From: Collinsella sp.
GTDB taxonomy: Bacteria > Actinomycetota > Coriobacteriia > Coriobacteriales > Coriobacteriaceae
DNA length: 55,600 nucleotides
Reading direction: 5' to 3'
Assembly (NCBI GenBank): GCA_019414325.1
Contig: DXMG01000008.1
Coordinates: 1-55,600 of the forward strand
Made by a program: the position numbers and the translations under genes
Shown here: positions 33,628-41,851 of the stretch, in pieces
Numbering within the stretch: the first letter of the stretch is position 1
Layout: each line of letters begins with the position of its first letter
The notes under the pieces: model-generated
The model's database searches: none
The model's input: only the letters and a program-made list of their open reading frames with translations
What the model was told of the DNA's origin: nothing

Positions 33628-35682
33628 TTACATAATGCCGCAGAACGCGAGCAGCATGTCGATGAGCTTGATGAATACGAACGGGGCAACGATGCCGCCC
33701 AGACCCCACACGAGCAGGTTGTGGGTCAGCAGCTGTCCGGACGGGACCTCGCGGTACTTAACGCCCTTCAGCGCGGCCGGGATCAGCGCGACAATAACGA
33801 GCGCGTTATAGATGATGGCCGAAAGAACCGCGGACAGCGGGCTTGCCAGGCCGAGGATGTTGAGGGCGCCCAGTCCCGAATAGATCGGCGAGAACAGGGC
33901 CGGGATGATAGCGAAGTACTTCGCCACGTCGTTGGCCACCGAGAAGGTCGTGAGCGAGCCGCGGGTCATGAGCAGCTGCTTGCCAATACGCACGACCTCG
34001 ATGAGCTTGGTGGGGCTGGAGTCGAGGTCGACCATGTTGCCGGCCTCCTTGGCAGCCTCGGTGCCCGTGTTCATGGCCACGACGACGTCGGCCTGGGCCA
34101 GAGCGGGCGCGTCGTTGGTGCCGTCGCCGGTCATGGCGACCAGGTGACCCTCACGCTGGAACTCGCGGATCTTCTCGAGTTTGCCTTCAGGGGTGGCCTC
34201 GGCCAGGAAGTCGTCAACGCCGGCCTCGGCGGCGATTGCCGCGGCGGTGAGCGGATTGTCGCCCGTCACCATGATGGTCTTGATGCCCATCTTGCGCAGG
34301 TCGGCGAACTTCTCCTTAACGCCGGACTTGATGATGTCCTTGAGGTACACAACGCCCAGCACGCGGCAGTTCTTGGTCACGACCAGCGGGGTGCCGCCGG
34401 CCTTGGCGATGCGTTCGACGGCCTCTTCGCACTCCTGGGAGAACACGCCGCCGGCTGCCTCCAGATAGGTGCGCACGGAATCGGCAGCGCCCTTGCGGAT
34501 CTCATTGCCCTCGTAGTTCACGCCGGACATACGCGTTGCCGCGGTGAACGGGATGAACTCCATGCCCTTATCCTCGAGCGTGCGGCCGCGCAGACCGAAC
34601 TGCTCCTTGGCGAGCACGACGATGGAACGGCCCTCGGGGGTCTCGTCGGCCAGCGAGGAAAGCTGGGCGGCATCGGCCAGCTCCGCGGGATCGACGCCGT
34701 CGACCGGGATGAACTCGGCGGCTTGGCGGTTACCCAGGGTGATGGTGCCGGTCTTGTCGAGCATGAGGATGTCGACGTCGCCGGCGGCCTCGATGGCGCG
34801 GCCGGACATGGCCAGCACGTTGGCCTCGTTCAGACGGCTCATGCCGGCGATGCCGATGGCGGACAGAAGGGCGCCGATGGTAGTGGGAGCCAGGCACACG
34901 AGCAGCGCCACGAGCGTGGTCACGGCCGTGGGGTTGACCATGTCGTTAAGACCGACCGAGAAGCAGGAGTAACAATACAGGGCCAGCGTGACCAGAATAA
35001 AGACGATGGAAAGGGCCACCAGGAAGATCTCCAGAGCGATCTCGTTAGGGGTCTTCTTGCGCGCGGCACCCTCGACCATCGCGATCATCTTGTCCAGGAA
35101 GCTCTGGCCGGGCTCACTGGAGATCTTGACGATGATCCAGTCGGACAGCACCGTGGTACCGCCGGTAACGGCAGAGCGGTCGCCGCCGGCCTCGCGGACC
35201 ACGGGGGCGGACTCGCCGGTGATGGCGGACTCGTCAACGGAGGCAGCGCCCTCGATGACGTCGCCGTCGCCGGGAATCTGCTCGCCGGCGCGTACGATCA
35301 CCAGGTCGCCGCGCGTGAGCTCGGTGCCGGGAACGACGGTGAAGTGCTCCTTGTCCTCAACGGACTCGATGCGATGGGCCTCGACATCCTTCTTGGCCGC
35401 ACGCAGAGAATCAGCCTGAGCCTTACCGCGGCCCTCGGCAAGCGCCTCGGCGAAGTTCGAGAACAGGTCGGTGAGCCACAGGATGACCGCGATGGCGACC
35501 ACATAGTAGGTGGGCACACCCGCGTCCCGCACACCGAAGATGGAAGCGACGACCAGGACGGAGGTCATGACGGCGGAAAGCCACACCAGGAACATGACCG
35601 GGTTTTGAATCTGGACGCGAGGGTCCAGCTTGGCAAACGAGTCGCGGACCGCGCGGCCCATCATGTCTTTTTGCATAGTCAT
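33628..35682 (-). CDS. kdpB: potassium-transporting P-type ATPase KdpB, 684 aa
   Basis: Catalytic subunit that hydrolyses ATP to drive K+ uptake through KdpA. The phosphorylation motif LDKTGTITLGN, the actuator motif AITGESAPV and the hinge motif MTGDGTNDAPALAQADV are all intact. Seven membrane helices are expected. The start MTMQKDMM follows GGAGGG; the longer frame overlaps the kdpA end without a ribosome site. Standard length. It lies between kdpA and kdpC in one operon. Confidence 0.97.
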   Translation of the reverse strand: MTMQKDMMGRAVRDSFAKLDPRVQIQNPVMFLVWLSAVMTSVLVVASIFGVRDAGVPTYYVVAIAVILWLTDLFSNFAEALAEGRGKAQADSLRAAKKDVEAHRIESVEDKEHFTVVPGTELTRGDLVIVRAGEQIPGDGDVIEGAASVDESAITGESAPVVREAGGDRSAVTGGTTVLSDWIIVKISSEPGQSFLDKMIAMVEGAARKKTPNEIALEIFLVALSIVFILVTLALYCYSCFSVGLNDMVNPTAVTTLVALLVCLAPTTIGALLSAIGIAGMSRLNEANVLAMSGRAIEAAGDVDILMLDKTGTITLGNRQAAEFIPVDGVDPAELADAAQLSSLADETPEGRSIVVLAKEQFGLRGRTLEDKGMEFIPFTAATRMSGVNYEGNEIRKGAADSVRTYLEAAGGVFSQECEEAVERIAKAGGTPLVVTKNCRVLGVVYLKDIIKSGVKEKFADLRKMGIKTIMVTGDNPLTAAAIAAEAGVDDFLAEATPEGKLEKIREFQREGHLVAMTGDGTNDAPALAQADVVVAMNTGTEAAKEAGNMVDLDSSPTKLIEVVRIGKQLLMTRGSLTTFSVANDVAKYFAIIPALFSPIYSGLGALNILGLASPLSAVLSAIIYNALVIVALIPAALKGVKYREVPSGQLLTHNLLVWGLGGIVAPFVFIKLIDMLLAFCGIM

Positions 35683-35698
35683 AAATCTGCGCCCTCCT

Positions 35699-37522
35699 TT
35701 ACGCAATCATCTGGAAGAACTCGGCAACGGGGCCAAGCGCCAGGGCCGGGAAGAAGCTCAGGGCACCGATCAGCAGAACGATGAACACGAGCAGGAATAC
35801 GAACATGCCGTTGGTGGTAGACAGGGTACCGGCGCTCTCGGCGACCTTACCCTTCTTGGCCAGCGAGCCGGCGATAGCCAGCGTACCGATGATGGGCATG
35901 AAGCGGGCGAACAGCATCTCGAGGCCGAGCATGACGTTGATCCAGGGAATGTTGCAGTTCATACCTGCAAACGCCGAGCCGTTGTTGCCGCCGCATGAGG
36001 TGAAGGCATACAGCACCTCGGAGAAGCCGTGCGCGCCACCATTGTTGAGCTGGTCGGCAAGACCGGGCACCATGCAGGCGATGGCCGAGCACACCAGAAT
36101 GGCAAACGGAGTTGCCAGGCACAGGACAACTGCCCAGCGCATCTCGCCCGGCTCGATCTTCTTGCCCAGGAACTCGGGCGTGCGGCCGACCATAAGGCCG
36201 GCGATGAACACTGTGAGGATGGCGAAGCCGATCATGCCGTACAGGCCGCAGCCCACGCCGCCGAAGACAACCTCGCCCAGAGCCATCTGGAGCATCTGGA
36301 CAAAACCGCCCAGCGGGGTGTAGGAGTCGTGCATGGAGTTAACCGAGCCGTTGGAAGCGGCGGTGGTGTAAGCCGACCACGTGGAGGAGGTGACGATACC
36401 GAAGCGGCTCTCCTTGCCCTCCATGTTGCCGCCGGCTTGGCCGTCGGTCATCTCGATATTGACCGCTCCGCCATCGGCCAGCTGCGGGGTGCCCGCATGC
36501 TCGTTGACGGCGATGATGCCGGTGAAGATCACCAGCAGGATGAACATGGCGGCAAAGATGGCCTTGCCCTGCTTGGTGTTCTTGACGCCGATACCGAAGG
36601 TGAAGCAGCAGGCAGCCGGGATCAGCAGCAGGCTGGTCATCTCGATGATGTTGGTGAAGGCACTGGGGTTCTCATACGGATGGGCGGAGTTCACGCCGAA
36701 GAAGCCGCCGCCGTTGGTTCCGGACTGCTTGATGGCGACCTGAGGAGCCGCAGGACCCTGGGGCAGGAACTGCTCGGTGACCACGCGCGCGCCCTCGACA
36801 ACCTTGCCGTCGACCTTGACCGTGTCGCCCTCGATCTGGGCGCCGTCGAGGACGCTCCAGCCGCCGTCTGCATTAGGCTGGACGGCGACGGGCTCTACGA
36901 GCTCAGCCTTCTGAGCCGGCTGGAAGTGGGAGATGACGCCACCGGCAGCCAGGCAGATGCCGAACACGAGGTTCAGCGGGATGAGCACATACAGGACGGT
37001 GCGGGTGAGGTCGACCCAGAAGGAACCCAAGCTCTGCTCCTTGACCTGACGGAAGCCGCGAATCAGCGCGAACATGACCGCGATACCGGTGCCAGCGGAA
37101 ACGAAGTTCTGCACGGTGAGACCCATGAACTGCACAAGGTAGGACAGGGTGGTCTCGCCGGAGTAGGACTGCCAGTTGGTGTTGGTTATGAAGGAAGCAG
37201 CCGTATTGAACGACAGGTCCCATGGCACACCCGGCAGGTGCTGGGGATTGCCTGGCAAGAAGGACTGAAGCGCTTGAAGTGCCACAAGGACCACGAGGCC
37301 GATCCCCGAAAAGACCAGCACGCTCGCCAGGTAGCGCCTACACCCCATCTGCTCTGCCGCGTCGATGCGAAGCAGACGATAGACGCCACGCTCCACAGGA
37401 GCAATCACAGGCGACAGGAACGTATGCTCACCATCCATGATATGGGCCATGAACCGACCGAGCGGAACGGCCAGGACGACGAGCACGGCAAAGTACAAGA
37501 TGTACTGAATCGCAGCGTCCAT
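35699..37522 (-). CDS. kdpA: potassium-transporting ATPase subunit KdpA, 607 aa
   Basis: K+-binding channel-like subunit of the Kdp pump, related to the SKT superfamily. The four selectivity-filter regions are recognisable, among them NTNWQSYSGETTLSY, TNGGGFFGVNSAHP and TSCGGNNGSAFAG. About ten membrane helices. It starts 3 nt after the kdpF stop with GAGGAG inside the kdpF coding end, so translation is coupled. Slightly longer than E. coli KdpA because of an acidic extracellular insert (VDGKVVEGARVVTEQ region). Confidence 0.96.
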   Translation of the reverse strand: MDAAIQYILYFAVLVVLAVPLGRFMAHIMDGEHTFLSPVIAPVERGVYRLLRIDAAEQMGCRRYLASVLVFSGIGLVVLVALQALQSFLPGNPQHLPGVPWDLSFNTAASFITNTNWQSYSGETTLSYLVQFMGLTVQNFVSAGTGIAVMFALIRGFRQVKEQSLGSFWVDLTRTVLYVLIPLNLVFGICLAAGGVISHFQPAQKAELVEPVAVQPNADGGWSVLDGAQIEGDTVKVDGKVVEGARVVTEQFLPQGPAAPQVAIKQSGTNGGGFFGVNSAHPYENPSAFTNIIEMTSLLLIPAACCFTFGIGVKNTKQGKAIFAAMFILLVIFTGIIAVNEHAGTPQLADGGAVNIEMTDGQAGGNMEGKESRFGIVTSSTWSAYTTAASNGSVNSMHDSYTPLGGFVQMLQMALGEVVFGGVGCGLYGMIGFAILTVFIAGLMVGRTPEFLGKKIEPGEMRWAVVLCLATPFAILVCSAIACMVPGLADQLNNGGAHGFSEVLYAFTSCGGNNGSAFAGMNCNIPWINVMLGLEMLFARFMPIIGTLAIAGSLAKKGKVAESAGTLSTTNGMFVFLLVFIVLLIGALSFFPALALGPVAEFFQMIA

Positions 37523-37525
37523 AGT

Positions 37526-37612
37526 TTACGAATCACTCCTCATCAGAATGTAGATGTAATAGATAAGGAGTCCAATGCAGACGACTCCGATGATGGGAAT
37601 GAGGATGTTCAT
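37526..37612 (-). CDS. kdpF: KdpF small membrane subunit, 28 aa
   Basis: A very short gene read from the nucleotide sequence. It encodes one hydrophobic helix (MNILIPIIGVVCIGLLIYYI, then YILMRSDS). KdpF is a lipid-like stabiliser of the KdpABC complex. The ATG has AAAGGGG upstream, and the stop lies 3 nt before kdpA, exactly where kdpF sits in other kdp operons. Length and hydrophobicity fit the family. Confidence 0.85.
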   Translation of the reverse strand: MNILIPIIGVVCIGLLIYYIYILMRSDS

Positions 37613-37856
37613 TTACCGCCCCTTTCACGCGCGGTCCGATGTCTCGGACGCCTGCTCTCGCAAGCGCCTGGGGACAGTAAACGCTTCTAGAGATTAAAGA
37701 GGCGTGAGGGCCGGGGCTCACGACCTTAAGATGCCGTAAAGATGCAGGTAGAAAGCACTATTGCGGCTGCAGTGCGCCTATACTCGACCTCGCGAGCATA
37801 CAGTGGCGTCCTCACCGCGTATGCACGCATGGACAACGTTTCAGAAAGGCTACGCT

Positions 37857-40592
37857 ATGCAGCGCGACGCATCGGACACTCGCGTCAATCCAGACCTCAT
37901 CCTCAAGGCAATTGAGAAAGACGAGGTCGCCGATGACGCTCGAACCAGCCGGGGACACCTCAAGATTTTCTTTGGCTACGCTGCTGGTGCAGGCAAAACC
38001 TATGCGATGCTTCAAGCCGCCCACGCCGCCAAGCGGCGAGGTGTCGACGTCGTCGCGGGATACATCGAGCCGCACGAACGTCCGGCAACTGCCCATCTTG
38101 CACAAGGGCTTGAGAACGTGCCCTGTAAACTCGCTGAGCACAACGGCATTGCGCTCAGCGAGTTCGATCTAGATGCGGCTATCGAACGCGCCCCTCAGCT
38201 CATCCTTGTCGACGAGCTCGCCCATACGAATGCGCCGGGGTCTCGCCACGACAAACGTTATCAAGACGTCGAGGAACTTCTACATGCAGGCATCGACGTC
38301 TATACGACTGTGAACGTTCAGCATATCGAGAGCCTAAACGACATGGTTGCATCCATCACCGGCGTTGTCGTGAGCGAACGAATCCCCGACCGCATCTTCG
38401 ATGATGCCGACCAGGTCGAGCTCGTTGACATAGAGCCCGAAGACCTACTTGAGCGCCTTCGCGCCGGCCTCGTCTACCGTCCCGCACAAGCCGAGCGAGC
38501 GCAACAGCATTTTTTTACCGTCGAGAACCTCACCGCACTCCGAGAAATCGCGCTGCGCCGCTGCGCCGATCGCACCGGCCACCTCACAGACGCCGCACGC
38601 GTGCTGGGAAACCGTGACTACTACACCAGGGAGCGTATCTTAGTCTGTGTCTCACCGGCGCCGACCAATCCCCGCATCGTCCGTGCCGCCGCACGCATGG
38701 CGAAAGCGTTTCGCAGCGAGCTCGTCGCCCTGTTCGTAGAGAGCCCGCGCACGCAAGCCATGAGCGATGATGAGCGCGCCAAGCTTGCAGCCAATATCGC
38801 CCTAGCCGAGCAGCTCGGAGCACAGATGGAAACCGTCTATGGCGACGACATCGCGTTTCAGATCTCCGAGTTCGCACGCCTGTCGGGTATTTCGAAGATC
38901 GTCATGGGGCGCACGGGCGAACGCAGCAGCGTCCGTCAGGCCCTCTTCGGCCGCAAATCTCTCGTAGAACAGCTCATAACATTCGCCCCGAACCTCGACA
39001 TTTACATCATTCCAGACCAGTCGACTCCGCCCTCCCGGCCCAAAGGACGCCGCCGTGCGCTCGCCCTGCAGCCGCCCAGCAGCCGAGACGTGCTTCGCAC
39101 GCTGGCCTTCTCACTTGTCGCCACGTCGATCGGCACGGCTTTCCGCCATCTGGGATTTGCCGATTCCAGCATCATATCCCTCTATATCCTCACGGCTCTG
39201 CTGACCGCCGTCACCACGACGGGGCGTATCTGCACGATCGTATCGAGCGTGCTCTCTGTAGTGCTTTACAACTTCTGCTTCGTCACGCCCCTGTTTTCGC
39301 TCGCCAGCTACGACCGAAGCTATCTGGTCACGTTCGGCATCATGTTCGCTACCGCTATGGTCGCCGGCGAGTTAACTGCGCGCATCGCCGACAACGCCCG
39401 TACCTCCGCCGAGAACGCATTCAAAACGCGCGTACTCCTCGAAACGAACCAGCTCTTGCAGCAAGCCCATAGCGCGGAGGAGTGCGCCCGCGTCGCCATG
39501 AACCAACTCATTAAACTGCTAAAACTCGACGTGGTCTTCTACACCGCCGAACACGGCACGCTCGGCAAGACGCTCTATGAGTCCGCTGGCACCGAAAACC
39601 GATCCGCGTCGCTGCTCACCGACTACGAGCGCGCCGTTGCAACCTGGACCTACACCAACAACAAGCGCGCGGGCGCAAGCACGCGGACCCTGCCCGAGGC
39701 GCGCTGCCTCTACCTCGCGGTTCGCACCGGCGACAAGGTATTCGGTGTCATCGGCATCGCCCTGGAGGGGCGCGAGATCGAAGCCTTCGAGTATTCGATC
39801 GTCCTATCTATCGTAGGTGAATGCGCCTTGGCGCTCGAAAGCGACCGGGCGGCGCAAGAGCGCGAAGAGGCTGCGGTCTTGGCGAAAAACGAGCAGCTGC
39901 GCGCCAACCTTCTGCGCTCCATCGGCCACGATTTGAGGACACCCCTCACGGCTATATCCGGATCTGCGGCAATCCTTCGGAAGAGCGACGAGAAGCTCAG
40001 CCTCGAACAACGCTGCGATCTTGCCGATGCCATCTACGACGACTCCCTCTGGCTTATCGATACCGTGGAGAACCTCCTCGCCATCACACGCGTCGAGGAC
40101 GGCACCATTCGCCTCAACTTAACATCCGAGCTCATCGACGAGGTCATCGAGGCCGCCCTCAGCCATGTCGCCCAAGCATCGCATGGACGTACCGTCACCA
40201 TCGAGCACACTGACGACATCCTGCTGGTACGCATCGACGTCCATCTCATCATGCAGGTGCTTACGAATCTCATCATGAACGCCTTCAAATACACACCCGA
40301 GGACTCGACTGTCACCATCAGCGCACGTCGCGAGGGTGCGTTCGTCGTGGTGGACGTCGCAGACGATGGGCCAGGTGTGGCAGACTGCGACAAGCCTCAT
40401 ATCTTTGAGCGCTTCTTCACCTCAAGCAATACGCGGCCCGTGGATTCGCGTCGAAGCATCGGCCTTGGGCTGTCGCTCTGCCGCTCCATCGTGGAGGCGC
40501 ATGGCGGCGTCATCGAAGCTCGTGACAACCACCCCCATGGGGCCGTCTTCCGTTTTACCCTGCCCGCCGAGGAGATCGAGATTCATGAATAA
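37857..40592 (+). CDS. kdpD: sensor histidine kinase KdpD, 911 aa
   Basis: K+/turgor sensor controlling the kdp operon. Order: KdpD domain with Walker A GYAAGAGKTYAM (about 40-240); a Usp-like domain with ILVCVSPAPTNPRIV (about 255-380); four membrane helices (about 420-520); a GAF-like region; a HisKA box with the phospho-acceptor in GHDLRTPLTAISGSAAIL; and a HATPase domain (NLIMNAFKYTPEDS, DDGPGV, IGLGLSLCRSIVEAHGG). The start MQRDASD follows AGAAAGG; the open frame extends 32 codons upstream without a site. It is divergent from kdpFABC and overlaps kdpE by 8 nt. The intergenic region to kdpF shows no certain KdpE site. Confidence 0.95.
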   Translation: MQRDASDTRVNPDLILKAIEKDEVADDARTSRGHLKIFFGYAAGAGKTYAMLQAAHAAKRRGVDVVAGYIEPHERPATAHLAQGLENVPCKLAEHNGIALSEFDLDAAIERAPQLILVDELAHTNAPGSRHDKRYQDVEELLHAGIDVYTTVNVQHIESLNDMVASITGVVVSERIPDRIFDDADQVELVDIEPEDLLERLRAGLVYRPAQAERAQQHFFTVENLTALREIALRRCADRTGHLTDAARVLGNRDYYTRERILVCVSPAPTNPRIVRAAARMAKAFRSELVALFVESPRTQAMSDDERAKLAANIALAEQLGAQMETVYGDDIAFQISEFARLSGISKIVMGRTGERSSVRQALFGRKSLVEQLITFAPNLDIYIIPDQSTPPSRPKGRRRALALQPPSSRDVLRTLAFSLVATSIGTAFRHLGFADSSIISLYILTALLTAVTTTGRICTIVSSVLSVVLYNFCFVTPLFSLASYDRSYLVTFGIMFATAMVAGELTARIADNARTSAENAFKTRVLLETNQLLQQAHSAEECARVAMNQLIKLLKLDVVFYTAEHGTLGKTLYESAGTENRSASLLTDYERAVATWTYTNNKRAGASTRTLPEARCLYLAVRTGDKVFGVIGIALEGREIEAFEYSIVLSIVGECALALESDRAAQEREEAAVLAKNEQLRANLLRSIGHDLRTPLTAISGSAAILRKSDEKLSLEQRCDLADAIYDDSLWLIDTVENLLAITRVEDGTIRLNLTSELIDEVIEAALSHVAQASHGRTVTIEHTDDILLVRIDVHLIMQVLTNLIMNAFKYTPEDSTVTISARREGAFVVVDVADDGPGVADCDKPHIFERFFTSSNTRPVDSRRSIGLGLSLCRSIVEAHGGVIEARDNHPHGAVFRFTLPAEEIEIHE

Positions 40593-41289
40593 TGCCGCTA
40601 AGCCACGCATCCTCCTGGTCGAAGATGACCTGACCGTTCAAAACCTCGTTTCGACCGCGCTTGACCTCCACGGCTATGTCGTGAGCAAGGTTTGCAACGG
40701 CCAGGCCGCCATCATGGATGCGGTGTCGCACGGCCCCAGCCTCATCATGCTCGACCTCGGCCTTCCCGACATTGACGGTATCGAGGTCATCACGAAGATC
40801 CGAAGCTGGTCGGCAGTCCCCATTATCGTCATTTCGGCGCGCACCGAAGATTCCGACAAGATTGCAGCACTTGACGCAGGGGCAGACGACTACCTCACCA
40901 AGCCCTTTTCTGTGGATGAGTTGCTCGCGCGCGTCCGTGCGAATTTGAGGCGCTCCTCGATGGCGTCGAGCGAGTCGACAGAAGCGAGCACGTTCGACAA
41001 CGGTCCGCTGCATATCGACTATGCCGCGGGATACGCGACGAAAGACGGACGCGAGCTCTCGCTCACCCCAACCGAGTACAAATTACTCGTCCTTCTGGCG
41101 AAAAACGTCGACAAGGTGCTCACCCACACCTTCATCACCCGCGAGATATGGGGCACGAGCTGGGACAGCGATCTGGCGAGTCTGCGCGTGTTCATGCGCA
41201 CCCTGCGCAAGAAGATCGAGGCAGACCCCTCTCACCCTAAGATGATTCAGACGCACATGGGTGTCGGGTACCGCATGCAGCGTCTCTAG
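40585..41289 (+). CDS. kdpE: response regulator KdpE, 234 aa
   Basis: OmpR-class regulator paired with KdpD. The receiver has the acidic pair VEDD, phospho-Asp in MLDLGLPDIDG and Lys in LTKPF. The winged helix ends IQTHMGVGYRMQRL. The ATG lies inside the end of kdpD, with GAGGAG just upstream, so the two are coupled. A longer in-frame extension reaching back into kdpD is a by-product of the GC-rich sequence. Phosphorylated KdpE is expected to activate the divergent kdpFABC promoter. Confidence 0.95.
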   Translation: MNNAAKPRILLVEDDLTVQNLVSTALDLHGYVVSKVCNGQAAIMDAVSHGPSLIMLDLGLPDIDGIEVITKIRSWSAVPIIVISARTEDSDKIAALDAGADDYLTKPFSVDELLARVRANLRRSSMASSESTEASTFDNGPLHIDYAAGYATKDGRELSLTPTEYKLLVLLAKNVDKVLTHTFITREIWGTSWDSDLASLRVFMRTLRKKIEADPSHPKMIQTHMGVGYRMQRL

Positions 41290-41303
41290 CCCACCCCACA
41301 AAA

Positions 41304-41370
41304 AGTTGCGGTGGAATACGGAGTAGATAAGGCCTTTGACAGCCAAAACAGTCCGTATTTCACCGCAACT
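41304..41370 (-). repeat. family-D palindrome (copy D2)
   Basis: AGTTGCGGTGGAATACGGA pairs with TCCGTATTTCACCGCAACT. The outer 13 bp match D1, while the inner stem differs yet still pairs. It lies 15 nt after the kdpE stop with the T-rich tail (CTTTTTG) pointing left, towards the incoming feo transcript. Confidence 0.75.
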
Positions 41371-41426
41371 GATTTAACGATACCCTAAAAATACTCTTCA
41401 ACTCGCCGCGCTCGCGTCCAAATGCG

Positions 41427-41464
41427 CAAAGCGCCCCGCGAACGAATGCTCGCGGGGCGCTTTG
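41427..41464. terminator. bidirectional terminator between kdpE and the feo operon
   Basis: Perfect 14-bp stem CAAAGCGCCCCGCG with a 10-nt loop, between convergent genes and 12 nt past the end of the Cys-rich feo gene. Tails are weak on both strands, but the stem is very stable. Confidence 0.65.
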
Positions 41465-41475
41465 ATGTCCGGGCC

Positions 41476-41676
41476 TTATTTGATACCGCGGCCCAAGTCT
41501 TCGGCGATTTTGTCTACGCCCTTAAGTGCGGCGCAGGTCTTTTTGTTGGAGCAATGTCCTGTGCAAACGCCACCTTGAGCGCAGTCGGCGCAGGTGCCCT
41601 TGCGATAAATGCGCACGCACACGGCGACAAACGCAATGCCGATAACAGCCAGTACAACAATATCGATAGGTGCCAT
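41476..41676 (-). CDS. FeoB-associated Cys-rich membrane protein, 66 aa
   Basis: Small membrane protein typical of feo operons in Gram-positive anaerobes. A single N-terminal helix (IDIVVLAVIGIAFVAVCVRI) is followed by a cytosolic Cys-rich stretch (CADCAQGGVCTGHC, then KKTC) that may bind iron. The start has AGAGGAGG. It follows feoB on the same strand by about 175 nt, with a family-C palindrome between. Its role in iron uptake is inferred from family and context. Confidence 0.85.
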   Translation of the reverse strand: MAPIDIVVLAVIGIAFVAVCVRIYRKGTCADCAQGGVCTGHCSNKKTCAALKGVDKIAEDLGRGIK

Positions 41677-41722
41677 AGCAAGCCTCCTCTAGTTAACCAC
41701 CACTTACTTTACCCCATTCTCC

Positions 41723-41760
41723 ACCTGCCAAAAAGGGACAGGTATATTTTGGTCGGTTTT
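41723..41760 (+). repeat. family-C palindrome (copy C2)
   Basis: The plus strand ACCTGCCAAAAAGGGACAGG, followed by TATATTTTGGTCGGTTTTATC, closely matches copy C1 read on the minus strand. It lies inside the minus-strand feo operon in the opposite orientation, so it is not a terminator for that transcript. Confidence 0.7.
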
Positions 41761-41851
41761 ATCTGCGGAAACGCCACATCTCCCTCACCAAAAAGCCCGA
41801 GTGTCGCTGGGACACCCGGGCTCGTGGAAAGGGGCTGATCCTTATTCGGAC

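Noticed and set aside
33418..35784. 788-codon open frame opposite kdpB
   Set aside because: Antisense shadow of kdpB/kdpC with low-complexity composition (Gly, His, Asp, Gln-rich).
37613..37856. KdpE site or c-di-AMP riboswitch between kdpF and kdpD
   Set aside because: A short direct repeat (AAGATGC twice) is present, but it does not clearly match known KdpE sites, and no ydaO-type fold could be drawn.
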